Assembly: GCF_001648175.1 (NCBI RefSeq)
Contig: NZ_CP015243.1
Location: 2,232,001 to 2,296,000 of the forward strand
Length of the DNA: 64,000 bases
Source of the DNA: Halotalea alkalilenta
GTDB lineage: Bacteria > Pseudomonadota > Gammaproteobacteria > Pseudomonadales > Halomonadaceae
Direction: 5' to 3'
The translations under genes were made by a program, and so were the position numbers. The notes under the pieces are model-generated. The model saw only the letters and a program-made list of their open reading frames with translations. It had not been told where the DNA came from and searched no databases. Below are positions 18,092 to 26,911 of the stretch, piece after piece (positions within the stretch are counted from its first letter, which is position 1; each line of letters starts with the position of its first letter).

Positions 18092-18813
18092 TCGGCTCTC
18101 CTCGGCGATGCCTCGATAAGAGGCGTCAGGGTGAGATGGGCGGCCACGGCGGCGGGCGTGGGTGCGTCAAGATGCGGTACCACGCCGAGGCAGGGGGCGG
18201 GCAGCCAGTGGGCGAGGCTCGCCAGGTTGGCGTCCAGCCGGGACGCTTGCGGCGCGCAGGCCATGCCTGGGTCGACGAGGTTGGCGACCCAGCCGGCGAC
18301 GCGCAGACCGTCGGCCTCGATCGCCTCGAAGCTGAGTCGGGCGTGGTTGAGCGCGCCGAGGCGCACGCCGACCACCAGGATGACGTCGAGATCCAGCGTC
18401 TGCGCCAGGTTGGCCAAGGTATGACGATCGTCGATCGGTACTCGCCAGCCGCCGGCGCCCTCGATCAAGCTGAAGTCGGCCCGCTGTGCGAGCAGCTCGC
18501 GCATCGGCGCGGCCACCGCAGGCAGAGACAGAGCCGCTCCCGCCTCTCGCGCGGCGATGTGCGGCGCGATCGCCGGGGCGAAGGTGAACGGGTTGACCAT
18601 GGCATAGGGCAGGCTCGGCCGGCATTCGGCGGCGAGCGCCAGGGCGTCGTCGTTGCGCAGGCCCTCGGCGTATCGTTCGGCTCCCGAAGCGAGCGGCTTG
18701 CCGGCGGCGGTGGAGAGGCCGCGGGCGCGGGCGAGGTGGAGCAGCGCACAGGCGATCCGGGTCTTGCCGACATCGGTGTCGGTGCCGGTGACGAAGTAGG
18801 CGTGATGGGACAT
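18088..18813 (-). CDS. bioD: Dethiobiotin synthetase
   Basis: 241 residues from the ATG at 18813, which begins MSHHAYFVTG. The P-loop GTDTDVGKT spans 10-18, KPLASG carries the DAPA/ATP lysine and IEGAGGWRVP is the typical third motif. It closes the ureido ring of dethiobiotin from DAPA, CO2 and ATP. An open frame to the right belongs to the bioC region and is not part of it. It sits 8 bp downstream of bioC. Confidence 0.95.
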   Translation of the reverse strand: MSHHAYFVTGTDTDVGKTRIACALLHLARARGLSTAAGKPLASGAERYAEGLRNDDALALAAECRPSLPYAMVNPFTFAPAIAPHIAAREAGAALSLPAVAAPMRELLAQRADFSLIEGAGGWRVPIDDRHTLANLAQTLDLDVILVVGVRLGALNHARLSFEAIEADGLRVAGWVANLVDPGMACAPQASRLDANLASLAHWLPAPCLGVVPHLDAPTPAAVAAHLTLTPLIEASPRRAE

Positions 18814-18821
18814 GGCTTGGT

Positions 18822-19652
18822 TCAACCGGGCTTGCGCAGGATGATGAAATGGGTGTCGTAGCTGGCCGGTACGCCTTCGGGATAGCGAAGGCCGGCGAGC
18901 CGCTCGAGTGCGACGAGCCCGGCGCGGCCGCCGAGGCCTGCTGCACGGGCGTGCAGGTGCGTGGGATACGCGAGATGGTGCGCGCCGAGCTGCTTGAGCT
19001 CGCGCATCAGCGCCCAGGCGTTGGGATAGCAGCGCACATGGCGCGAGCGGCGCTGGGCTTCCAGGCGCAGCGGGGCGCGCTCTAGGCTGGCGTTGAGCTT
19101 GTCCTTGGTGATGAAGCGATTGACCCGTGACGGCTGGGCGACGTCGCGGCACAGGCGCTCGAATTCGGCGAGCGTCTGGCTTCCCAGCGTGGTGAATGCG
19201 AGCCAGCCGCCAGGGCGCAGGGTGCGCGCGGCTTCGGCGAGAAACCGCTCGAGCCCATCGAGCCACTGCACCGCCAGATTGGAGATGATCAGGCCGAAGC
19301 TTCGGTCATTAAACGGCAGCCGCTCGGCGTCGGCGCACAGCCATCGCGCCCCGGGCTGGCGGCGTCGCCCCTGCTCGAGCATCGGCATGGCCAGATCGGC
19401 ACCGAGCAGATCGCGCACCGCCACGCCGCGGGCGGCCAGCTGGTCGAGGATGAAGCCGGTGCCGCAGCCAAGATCCAGGCAGCGGCCGCCCGGCGGCATC
19501 GCCGCATGGCCCGAGAGCTCGTCGAGCAGCGCCAGGCCGATCTCACGCTGCAGCGCGGCGGCGTGGTCGTAGCTTGCGGCGGCGGCGGCGAAACAGGCGC
19601 CGATCCGGCGCTTATCGGCGCTTGCCCGGGGATGCGCCGCGGGCAGGGTCAC
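18822..19652 (-). CDS. bioC: Malonyl-ACP O-methyltransferase
   Basis: 276 residues, class I SAM-dependent methyltransferase. The SAM motif LDLGCGTG is at 59-66, followed by DLLGADLA, DAERLPF and SNLAVQWLDG, the last a BioC hallmark. It methylates malonyl-ACP to start pimeloyl synthesis on the fatty-acid machinery. It overlaps bioH by 4 bp, so the two are translationally coupled, fitting the BioC-BioH pathway. Confidence 0.95.
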   Translation of the reverse strand: MTLPAAHPRASADKRRIGACFAAAAASYDHAAALQREIGLALLDELSGHAAMPPGGRCLDLGCGTGFILDQLAARGVAVRDLLGADLAMPMLEQGRRRQPGARWLCADAERLPFNDRSFGLIISNLAVQWLDGLERFLAEAARTLRPGGWLAFTTLGSQTLAEFERLCRDVAQPSRVNRFITKDKLNASLERAPLRLEAQRRSRHVRCYPNAWALMRELKQLGAHHLAYPTHLHARAAGLGGRAGLVALERLAGLRYPEGVPASYDTHFIILRKPG

Positions 19653-20422
19653 CGCTCGCGCCCCGTCGAGTTAGCGGCGATGAAGGCTTCGATCCGCTCG
19701 GCGCTGAGCGCGGCTTGATCGATCACGAAGGCGTGGCCCGCATTCTCGATCTGCATGCACGTGGCCTGGTGGGTGCAGAGCCGCTGCACCTCCCGCTGCG
19801 AGGCGAAAGGCACCAGCGCGTCGTGCTCGGCGAACAGGTAAAGCTGCGGAAGCGTAAGGGTCGAAAGCGCGGTGCGGTTATCCAGCCAGCGCAACAGCTT
19901 GAGCCCGGCGCGGGTTTCATGCAGCGATACGTCGAGCAGCGCCTGCACCAGCACCCGCGCCAGCCGTCGGGTATCGCGGCTGCCTTGGGCGGCGAGCGCG
20001 CCGAAGCGGTGCAGGGTGTCGTGGGGGCTGTGTTCGAGCTCGCTGGCAAAACGCTGGAAGGTCGCCGGTCGCATCGCTTGCGGCCAGTCGCTGGCGCTGA
20101 GGAAGCGGGCGTTGGCGCCGAGGCCGATCACGCCGGCGAAGCGCTCGGGGCGCCTGGCGGCGAGCGCCACCGCCAGCATGCCGCCGAGCGACCAGCCGCC
20201 GATCCAGGTGGGACGCGGGTCCTGGCGGCTGTCATCGAGGCCGAGCGCCAGGCCCAGCGCTTCGAGCCAGACCTCCGGGCGGGCATGCCCGTAGGGCGGC
20301 AGCGTCGGGGTCTCGACCTCGAGCCAGCTCGCCGCCTGCTCGAGGCTTTCGACCAGGGGGGCCAGCGCTCGCGGGCCGATCGCCCAGCCGGGCAGTAGAA
20401 TCAGGCGCTGTGGATGCATCAC
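19649..20422 (-). CDS. bioH: Pimeloyl-ACP methyl ester carboxylesterase
   Basis: 257 residues, alpha/beta-hydrolase. The nucleophile elbow GWSLG has S78, D201 lies in FAEHDALVP and H230 in NAGHAF. This is a complete catalytic triad at usual BioH spacing. It removes the methyl group from pimeloyl-ACP methyl ester, ending chain elongation. It overlaps both neighbours (bioF by 4 bp, bioC by 4 bp). Confidence 0.94.
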   Translation of the reverse strand: MMHPQRLILLPGWAIGPRALAPLVESLEQAASWLEVETPTLPPYGHARPEVWLEALGLALGLDDSRQDPRPTWIGGWSLGGMLAVALAARRPERFAGVIGLGANARFLSASDWPQAMRPATFQRFASELEHSPHDTLHRFGALAAQGSRDTRRLARVLVQALLDVSLHETRAGLKLLRWLDNRTALSTLTLPQLYLFAEHDALVPFASQREVQRLCTHQATCMQIENAGHAFVIDQAALSAERIEAFIAANSTGRER

Positions 20423-21594
20423 GGCTTCTCCGTCAGCGGGTTGAGACCGAGAGCGCGGCGGTGGTGAACGATTCGTTCGACCAAGTGCTCGATCTGGTCG
20501 GCGTGGTGTCGTGCGCTGAGCGTGATGCGAAGCCTCGAGCCGCCGAGCGGTACGGTCGGCGGGCGAATCGCGCCGACCCGAATGCCATCCTGCGCCAGCG
20601 CCTGTGCCAGCGCCATCGTCTCCCGTTCATCGCCGACCGGCAGCGGCTGGATCGGCGTGGTGCTAGGCGCGAGCGCAAGGCCAGCCGCCTGGGCTGCGTC
20701 GTGCAGGTGGGCGATGTTGGCACCGAGGCGCTGGCGGAGCTCCGGCTCGGTGGTGATGATTCTCAGCGCCTCGAGCGCACCATTCGCCAGCGCTGGGGCG
20801 AGCCCGGTGGAGTAGACGTAGGGGCGGGAGAACTGGACCAGCGAATCGATCAAGCCCTCGCTGCCGGCGACGAAGGCGCCCTGTACGCCGAATGCCTTGC
20901 TCAGCGTGCCGACCAGCACCGGTACCTGCTCAAGGGAAAGCCCGGCGGCGCTCGCTGCGCCTGCGCCGCGCGAACCGAGCACGCCGACGCCGTGGGCGTC
21001 GTCGATCACAAGCCATGCGCCATGCGCACTGCTGACCCGGGCGAGCTCGGCGAGCGGGGCGATGTCGCCATCCATGCTGAACACCGCATCGCTGACCACC
21101 AGCCGCGCCCCCGTCGCCTGCGCGCGCGTCAGGCGGGCGTCGAGGTCGCCGGCATCGGCATGCAGGAAGCGTTCGAGCCGGGCGCCGCTCAGCCGGGTGC
21201 CGTCGAGTAGCGAAGCGTGGTTGAGCCGGTCATGGAAGGTCTGGTCACCGCGTCCGGCCAGCGCGCCCAGCACCCCGAGATTGGCCTGGAAGCCGCTGGA
21301 GAAGAGCAGTGCGCGTGGACGATCCAGCAGTTCGGCGAGCGCTGCCTCCAGCCGCTCGTGGACCTCGAGCTGGCCGCCGACCAGCGCAGAGGCGGTGGCT
21401 CCCGCGCCATAGCGGCGTGCGCCCTCGGCCAGCGCATGGTGCAGGCGTGGGTCAAGGGCAAGGCCGAGATAGTCGTTGCCGGCGAAGTCGAGGGTGCGCT
21501 CGGGCAGTTCGCGCACCGTGCGGCGGCGATGACGCCCGCTTGCATGGCGCTGCTGCAGGCGCGTGGCGAGATGGGCGTCGAGGCTTGCCGACAT
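20419..21594 (-). CDS. bioF: 8-amino-7-oxononanoate synthase
   Basis: 391 residues from the ATG at 21594 (MSASLDAHLA). An upstream in-frame ATG at 21627 would add 11 residues and is possible, because it still follows the bioB stop closely. The alpha-oxoamine synthase marks are NDYLGLA, SSGFQAN, DDAHGVGVLG and the PLP lysine K233 in TLSKAFG. It condenses pimeloyl-ACP with alanine to KAPA. Second gene of the cluster. Confidence 0.95.
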   Translation of the reverse strand: MSASLDAHLATRLQQRHASGRHRRRTVRELPERTLDFAGNDYLGLALDPRLHHALAEGARRYGAGATASALVGGQLEVHERLEAALAELLDRPRALLFSSGFQANLGVLGALAGRGDQTFHDRLNHASLLDGTRLSGARLERFLHADAGDLDARLTRAQATGARLVVSDAVFSMDGDIAPLAELARVSSAHGAWLVIDDAHGVGVLGSRGAGAASAAGLSLEQVPVLVGTLSKAFGVQGAFVAGSEGLIDSLVQFSRPYVYSTGLAPALANGALEALRIITTEPELRQRLGANIAHLHDAAQAAGLALAPSTTPIQPLPVGDERETMALAQALAQDGIRVGAIRPPTVPLGGSRLRITLSARHHADQIEHLVERIVHHRRALGLNPLTEKP

Positions 21595-21610
21595 GTTCAA
21601 CGTGGCGTCC

Positions 21611-22654
21611 TCAACGTGCCGCCGCATCGACGCTCAGCTCGGCAACCCGCTGGGCACCGAGGGTCTGCTGGATCGCCAGATCGAGGGTGTCGTCGTCGAA
21701 CTCCTCTCGCCGCTCGGGATGCAGGCCCAGGCGTTCGAACAACCGCTGGTCGCGGCTCGCCTGCGGATTCGTCGTGGTCAGCAGGCGCTCGCCGTAGAAG
21801 ATCGAGTTCGCCCCGGCGTGGAAGGTCAGCGCCTGGAGCTCATCGGACATCTGCTCACGCCCGGCGGAGAGCCGCACGTGGGAGCGGGGCATCAGGATGC
21901 GGGCGGCGGCCACGGTGCGCACGAATTCGAACGGGTCGAGATCCTCGGTATGCTCGAGCGGGGTGCCCTTGACCTTGACCAGCATGTTGATCGGCACGCT
22001 CTCGGGATGCACCGGCAGGTTGGCCAACTGCTGCAGCAGTCCCGCGCGGTCTCGCACCGATTCGCCCATGCCGAGAATCCCGCCGGCGCAGATCTTCATC
22101 CCCGCATCGCGCACGTGATCGAGCGTCTCGAGGCGCTCGGCGTAGGTCCGGGTGGTGATGATGCTGGCGTAGAACTCAGGCGAGGTGTCGAGATTGTGGT
22201 TGTAGTAATCGAGGCCGGCATCGGCGAGCGCGCGGGCCTTGTCGGCATCGAGCCGGCCGAGGGTCATGCAGGTCTCGAGCCCGAGGGCGCGTACTCCTTT
22301 GACCATCTCGATCACATAGGGCATGTCGCGGGCGCTGGGGTGCTTCCACGCCGCGCCCATGCAGAAACGGGTGGCACCAATCGCCTTGGCCTGGCGCGCC
22401 TCTTCGAGCACGCGCTCGACCGCCATCAGTTTTTCGCGGGTGAGGCCGGTGTTGTAGTGCCCCGACTGCGGGCAGTACTTGCAATCCTCCGGGCAGGCGC
22501 CGGTCTTGATCGACAGCAGGGTCGACACCTGCACCGCATTGGGGTCGAAGTGCGCACGATGCACGCTCTGGGCGTCGAACAGCAGGTCGTTGAACGGGCG
22601 CGTAAGCAGTGCCTCGATCTCATCGCGTCGCCAATCGTGTCTGGGCTCGGTCAT
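21611..22654 (-). CDS. bioB: Biotin synthase
   Basis: 347 residues, radical SAM enzyme. The [4Fe-4S] cysteines C54, C58 and C61 lie in [10 protein letters not shown]. Later motifs [15 protein letters not shown] (with the N/D pair for substrate) and GGILGMGES are all BioB-specific. It inserts sulfur into dethiobiotin. It is the first gene of the cluster, with a BirA-type operator 59-90 bp upstream of its start. Confidence 0.97.
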   Translation of the reverse strand: MTEPRHDWRRDEIEALLTRPFNDLLFDAQSVHRAHFDPNAVQVSTLLSIKTGACPEDCKYCPQSGHYNTGLTREKLMAVERVLEEARQAKAIGATRFCMGAAWKHPSARDMPYVIEMVKGVRALGLETCMTLGRLDADKARALADAGLDYYNHNLDTSPEFYASIITTRTYAERLETLDHVRDAGMKICAGGILGMGESVRDRAGLLQQLANLPVHPESVPINMLVKVKGTPLEHTEDLDPFEFVRTVAAARILMPRSHVRLSAGREQMSDELQALTFHAGANSIFYGERLLTTTNPQASRDQRLFERLGLHPERREEFDDDTLDLAIQQTLGAQRVAELSVDAAAR

Positions 22655-22710
22655 GGAATTCGCTTTTTATCGAAGTGAAGGCGGTCACAGTTTCCCGATT
22701 CGATCGCGAA

Positions 22711-22745
22711 TATGTCAACCTTGTGTGGTGTATTAGGTTTACATC
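22711..22745. promoter_or_regulatory. BirA operator of the biotin cluster
   Basis: TATGTCAACC, 15 bp, then GGTTTACATC. The half-sites match the gammaproteobacterial BirA box (TTGTAAACC-N15-GGTTTACAA) with one change in the left arm and exact spacing. It lies between divergent bioB and the mgtC-like gene, 59 bp before the bioB start. Biotin-loaded BirA would repress here. Confidence 0.85.
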
Positions 22746-22848
22746 TACATTTCGACTCGCCTGGTAACGCTCTCGCTATGTTGGCGGAGAGGGAAAAAGG
22801 CTAATCTCATCAACTTGGAAACCGACTTGTACCGAAGGACTTGCGACC

Positions 22849-23553
22849 TTGAGTGACTGGATGGGCAGTGATCCCACGGGCGTTGTCCTGCACCTCGCCA
22901 CAGCGTGGCTCGCAGGCAGTCTGATTGGGCTGGAACGTAGCTTTCACGGTCGTCCGGCGGGGTTTCGCACCCATGCGCTGGTGTGTATCTCCTCTTCGCT
23001 TTTGACGCTGATCACCACCTATCAGGCCGAGTGGCTGCCGAGTGGGATGGTCGGCCACGTCCAGACCGACCCTACCCGCATGGCCCAGGGGATCATGACC
23101 GGGATCGGCTTCCTCGGTGCCGGGGTGATCCTCAAGGAGGGGCTGACCGTGCGCGGCCTGACCACCGCCGCGTCGATCTGGATCACCGCCTCGATAGGCA
23201 TCCTCTTCGGCATCGGCTTCTGGTGGCCGGCGGTGCTGACCACGGTGGTGACGCTGGTGACGCTGGCACTGTTTCGCCAGGTCGAGTCGCGCATGCGCAG
23301 CCAGATGTTCGCCACCCATACCCTGCGCTTTCCGGCCAGCAGCACGCCGGACGAGAAGTTCGTCCGCACGCTGATCGAGTCATACGGCTGCCGGGTGCTC
23401 AGCATCAGCTACCATCTCAGCCATTCCACCGAGACCTTCGAGTACCAAATGATGCTGCGCTCGTATTCGCGCGACAATTTCACCCGGCTCAGCGAGCGGC
23501 TTCGCAGTCTCGAGCACTTGGTCGGTTTTCGCCTGACCCCGGTCGCCGGTTAA
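22849..23553 (+). CDS. MgtC/SapB-family membrane protein
   Basis: 234 residues from a TTG at 22849, chosen because GAAGGA lies 8 bp upstream; an ATG at 22861 is the alternative. The N-terminal half has four to five hydrophobic segments with the MgtC signature LIGLERSFHGRPAGFRTHALVC and GIGFLGAGVILKEG, then RGLTTAASIW. The C-terminal half is soluble and ACT-like. MgtC proteins affect growth in low Mg2+ and modulate ATP synthase in some pathogens; here the role is unknown. It is followed 9 bp later by the lipid kinase gene. Confidence 0.9.
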   Translation: MSDWMGSDPTGVVLHLATAWLAGSLIGLERSFHGRPAGFRTHALVCISSSLLTLITTYQAEWLPSGMVGHVQTDPTRMAQGIMTGIGFLGAGVILKEGLTVRGLTTAASIWITASIGILFGIGFWWPAVLTTVVTLVTLALFRQVESRMRSQMFATHTLRFPASSTPDEKFVRTLIESYGCRVLSISYHLSHSTETFEYQMMLRSYSRDNFTRLSERLRSLEHLVGFRLTPVAG

Positions 23554-23562
23554 GGAGCGCAC

Positions 23563-24492
23563 TTGAGCATTCGATTGATCCTCAACGGCAAGTCATCGGA
23601 CCAGCCTAAGCTGCGCAAGATGGTGACCCGGCTACGCAAGCAGGGCATCGGTGTCGACGTTCGCGTCACCTGGGAAGGCAGCGACATCGAGGATTTCATC
23701 CATCAGGCCAGCGCCAATGGGGTCGAGCGGGTGATCGTCGGCGGCGGTGACGGCACCCTCCACGGCGCCGCCAACGCACTGATGAAACTGCCGGCCGGGC
23801 GTCGCCCTGCGCTCGGGGTGATTCCGCTCGGTACCGCCAACGACTTCGCCCGCGCGGCGGGTATTCCGCTGGAGCCCACCGAGGCGTTCTCCTTCGCGGT
23901 ACGCGAGAACGCCTATCCGATCGACCTGGGCAAGATCGGCGACGCCTACTTCATCAATGTGGTGTCCGGTGGCTTCGGTGCCTCGGTTACCGCGAGCACC
24001 CCGGCGATCCTCAAGCGGATGCTCGGCGGCGGGGCGTATTCCCTGGTCGGCGCGGCACGCATCCTGAGCTTCTCGCCCTACGAAGGGCGGTTGAGGATGC
24101 CGGGCTACGAAGGCAAGGCCGCGATGGTGGTGATCGCGATCGGCAACGGTCGCCAGGCCGGCGGCTCGCAGGAGCTGGCACCGAAGGCCTTCATCGACGA
24201 TGGGCTGCTCGACGTGCTGGTGATCGATGCCTTCCGGCTGCGCGACGTGCCCCGGCTGGTCCGCGAATTGGAGCAGCTTTCCGGGCGCGGCGACCTGGTG
24301 CGCTACTTCCAGGTGCCGTGGCTCGAGATCGAGTGCGAGCAGTCGCTGCCGGTGACCCTCGACGGCGAGATGCGCGAGATCAAGCAGGCCCGCTTCGAGG
24401 TGGTGCCTAAAGCGATCGAGGTGGTACTGCCGGAAGACAGCAAGCTGCTCGAACGCAATGGTACGCATGCCCTGGTCGGCAGCGACGAATGA
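23563..24492 (+). CDS. yegS: YegS-like lipid kinase (diacylglycerol kinase catalytic fold)
   Basis: 309 residues from a TTG at 23563; AAGGAG sits 5 bp upstream and the protein starts MSIRLILNGK as YegS does. The nucleotide motif GGGDGTL spans 60-66, LGVIPLGTANDFARA follows at about 85, and the C-terminal domain holds LDGE. YegS enzymes phosphorylate lipids such as phosphatidylglycerol in vitro. It is co-transcribed with the mgtC-like gene and probably the deaminase gene. Two TTG starts in a row are unusual. Confidence 0.9.
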   Translation: MSIRLILNGKSSDQPKLRKMVTRLRKQGIGVDVRVTWEGSDIEDFIHQASANGVERVIVGGGDGTLHGAANALMKLPAGRRPALGVIPLGTANDFARAAGIPLEPTEAFSFAVRENAYPIDLGKIGDAYFINVVSGGFGASVTASTPAILKRMLGGGAYSLVGAARILSFSPYEGRLRMPGYEGKAAMVVIAIGNGRQAGGSQELAPKAFIDDGLLDVLVIDAFRLRDVPRLVRELEQLSGRGDLVRYFQVPWLEIECEQSLPVTLDGEMREIKQARFEVVPKAIEVVLPEDSKLLERNGTHALVGSDE

Positions 24493-24510
24493 TTACTGGC
24501 GGAGGTAAGA

Positions 24511-24948
24511 ATGGACGCTTTCATGCAAGCGGCGTTCGATGAGGCGCTCAAAGGCTACGAGGCTGGTGGTGTCCCGATCGGATCGGTGATCGTCCACCAG
24601 GGCAAGATCATCGGCCGCGGACACAACCAGCGGATGCAAAATGGCAGTCCCATCCTGCACGGTGAAATGGCCGCGCTCGAGGACGCCGGGCGGCAGTCAG
24701 CCTCGGTTTACCGAGACAGCGTAATCTACACCACGCTCTCGCCTTGCTCGATGTGCGCTGGAGCGATCGAGCTCTATGGCTTCCCCAAGGTGGTCGTCGG
24801 CGAGAATCGAAACTTCCTCGGGCAGGAGCAGCGCCTGCGCGATGCCGGGGTCGAGGTGAGCGTCTTGCAGGACCAGCAGTGCATCGAGCTGATGGCGAGG
24901 TTCATTCGCGAGCACCCTGAAGTGTGGAACGAAGATATCGGCGAGTGA
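24511..24948 (+). CDS. Cytosine-deaminase-like nucleoside/nucleobase deaminase
   Basis: 145 residues. The zinc motif H50-x-E52 lies in LHGEMAALE, and C79 and C82 in LSPCSMCAGA, the complete CDA-fold catalytic set. The short length and the C-terminal WNEDIGE tail resemble the fungal Fcy1-type cytosine deaminase rather than TadA, whose motif is PCxMC with a different C-terminus. Probable product is uracil from cytosine. It is 18 bp downstream of the lipid kinase gene. Confidence 0.85.
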   Translation: MDAFMQAAFDEALKGYEAGGVPIGSVIVHQGKIIGRGHNQRMQNGSPILHGEMAALEDAGRQSASVYRDSVIYTTLSPCSMCAGAIELYGFPKVVVGENRNFLGQEQRLRDAGVEVSVLQDQQCIELMARFIREHPEVWNEDIGE

Positions 24949-25105
24949 CGATCCTGGTGCCAGGCGAGATCGACTCGAGGAGCATGGATACAAAACGTAT
25001 TGTGCCTTTACTTGCCCCGAGTTAGTGCCTCTGCTGCAATGTAAGGCGTTCTGTGATCACTATTTGGGCATAACGGTAGGACACGCAATGACAAGGAGGC
25101 GGAAC

Positions 25106-25465
25106 GTGAGCAGGAAGACTCTCGCTTTTGCAGGCATCACGCTGGTGGCAGCGCTTGGCCTCACGGCCTGTGGCGGTGGCGATGACGATGCGCCGCCGGT
25201 CGATCAGGCGCCGTCTGGCAGCACGCCGGCGCCGACCGAGCAGACTACGCCGCCGGAAACCACGGCGCCTCCGGCTCCGGAGACCACCGCTCCGCCGAGC
25301 AGCGACAGCCCGACGCCCGGTGACGACGCGACCCAGGAGCCCATGCCCGAGTCGACGCCCGATGACGCCAGCAGTGTGCCAGAGGCGGACCCGCAGTCGG
25401 GTACCCTCGAAGGTGACGTCGATGGCGGTGCTTCCTCGGAAGACGACACCACCACTACGCCCTAG
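25106..25465 (+). CDS. Small Pro/Thr/Asp-rich lipoprotein
   Basis: 119 residues from a GTG at 25106. This start is chosen because AAGGAGG lies 6 bp upstream and it gives a clean lipoprotein signal: SRKT, a hydrophobic stretch, then the lipobox LTAC. An in-frame ATG at 25088 lies before that ribosome site. The mature protein is low complexity (GGGDDD, then many PETTAPP-like repeats, ending DDTTTTP), strongly acidic and without a fold signature. Function unknown. It is monocistronic, convergent with the cold-shock gene. Confidence 0.75.
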   Translation: MSRKTLAFAGITLVAALGLTACGGGDDDAPPVDQAPSGSTPAPTEQTTPPETTAPPAPETTAPPSSDSPTPGDDATQEPMPESTPDDASSVPEADPQSGTLEGDVDGGASSEDDTTTTP

Positions 25466-25569
25466 CGTTATGGGGTGAGCGGGGGCGGGGCGCTGCAAGG
25501 CAGCTCCGGCCCGCTCTTCGGTCCCCGGCGGGAGGGTGCGCCGTCGGGGGTTTATGACGGAGCGATACG

Positions 25570-25598
25570 AAAAAAGCCCGCTCTGATGAGCGGGCTTT
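25570..25598 (-). terminator. Intrinsic terminator of the cold-shock gene
   Basis: AAAGCCCGCT-CTGATG-AGCGGGCTTT, a perfect 10-bp stem. Read on the minus strand it ends in a run of six T, so it terminates the cold-shock transcript 45 bp after its stop. The lipoprotein gene on the plus strand may use it in the other direction. Confidence 0.9.
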
Positions 25599-25643
25599 CG
25601 ATGTTCTTGCCGGCGCTAGGAGAGCCGGGCGATCAAGCGTCGC

Positions 25644-25850
25644 TTAGTTGACGACCTTGATGTTGGCTGCCTGAAGACCCTTCTTGCCTTGAGTGACGTC
25701 GAAGGAGACTTTCTGACCATCCTGAAGGGACTTGAAGCCTTCAGCCTGGATTTCGGAGAAGTGAGCGAACAGGTCGTCACCGCCGTCGTCCGGGGAGATG
25801 AAGCCGTAGCCTTTGGTGTCATTGAACCACTTGACAGTACCAGTTGCCAT
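25644..25850 (-). CDS. Cold-shock domain protein (CspA family)
   Basis: 68 residues from the ATG at 25850 ([10 protein letters not shown]). RNP1 is KGYGFI at 13-18 and RNP2 LFAHF at 27-31; the single OB-fold fills the protein. Longer in-frame starts exist to the right, but only this one gives the family length. Such proteins bind single-stranded RNA as chaperones. The 5' region (25851 onward) is long, as is common for cold-shock mRNAs. Confidence 0.95.
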   Translation of the reverse strand: MATGTVKWFNDTKGYGFISPDDGGDDLFAHFSEIQAEGFKSLQDGQKVSFDVTQGKKGLQAANIKVVN

Positions 25851-26305
25851 GTCGATTTCCTTACATACCTGAGTAATGAACGAGCCTGGGCTCGATATTG
25901 CGTGGGGCTTATCAGGGGGGAATGACGCTCGGAAATCGAAAGATCGACCGCTACCAACGACATCCAACCTGCAAACCTACGCTCGCAGGATGCGTCAGTG
26001 GCAGGCAAAGCGTCAAGTCGATTCTTTGCCACCGCCACCTAGCCCCGCCAGAGCAACATAGAGCGAAATTCGACGCAGGTCCATAGCAAGTAGATGACGA
26101 AATCTCCCTTTGGTCTGCGTGTTCGAACCAATCTTCCTCCCGCGCGCTGCCGGCCCGGCGGCGGTTGGCTGCGACATCATGCCGGCGCGTGGAGACACTC
26201 ATGCAAAGTTCTGATAAAGAAAGAAGAGGAGGCGCCGCGAAAGCCGAATCGCGATACCCTCTTGCGCGTAGCGCATTCGCTACCCCTACTTCGCCGGAGT
26301 CGTCG
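25851..26305. other. Intergenic region between csp and a GNAT gene
   Basis: 455 bp between divergent genes. It must hold the csp promoter and leader and the GNAT promoter. No conserved protein could be read in any frame and no clear operator was seen. Confidence 0.55.
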
Positions 26306-26797
26306 ATGAGCCAGAGACTACCCCATCGTTTCGACCTCGCAGTCTCTCCTTTCATCCTGCCCAGAGGTTGGCGCCGGGCGGAGGGGGAGGAGGATGCCGA
26401 GTTCGCCTGTCGGCTGGTGGAACGTACCATGTCACCCTATTGGGCGCGCCGGCAGATGCGCTTCAGCCCGAAGATGTTCATGCAGCAGTGGCAGGGGCTG
26501 GATGCGCTGATCCTCGAGCATCACGGCGTGGCATCCGGTGTGATCGCTTGGGACATCAAGGGCGAGTACGCCTACCTGCGCGAGCTGCACCTGAGCGAGG
26601 CGGTGCGCGGGCAGGGGCGTGGACGATTGATCCTCGAGGCGTGGATCGCGCGTCGGCGCAGCGAAGGGGTGCACGGCCTGCGGCTCAAGGTCTTCGCCGA
26701 GAATCCCGCCCGCGAGCTTTACGCTCGAGTCGGTTTCGACGTGTCCGGGGGCGACCCGGACATCGAGGGGCTCCTCGACATGCAGCGAACGATCTGA
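26306..26797 (+). CDS. GNAT-family N-acetyltransferase
   Basis: 163 residues from the ATG at 26306 (MSQRLPHRF). The core is AYLRELHLSEAVRGQGRGRLIL, with the acetyl-CoA loop VRGQGRG, then LRLKVFAENPARELYARVGF. The start is uncertain: the frame is open left to 26165, but upstream codons show no family likeness. The substrate is unknown. Confidence 0.8.
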   Translation: MSQRLPHRFDLAVSPFILPRGWRRAEGEEDAEFACRLVERTMSPYWARRQMRFSPKMFMQQWQGLDALILEHHGVASGVIAWDIKGEYAYLRELHLSEAVRGQGRGRLILEAWIARRRSEGVHGLRLKVFAENPARELYARVGFDVSGGDPDIEGLLDMQRTI

Positions 26798-26911
26798 TCG
26801 GAAGGGAAGGGGTAGCGGGCGCCTGGGCGTTCGCTACCCCGTGGTGTAAAGGGTGTCGCGTGCCCGTATCCAGCGGTGATACGGGGATGTCATCAAGCTT
26901 TGGGAGTCACG

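Noticed and set aside
25200-25330. Repetitive DNA that could suggest a small repeat array
   Set aside because: It codes for Pro/Thr-rich repeats within a lipoprotein; no CRISPR spacing or palindromic repeats.
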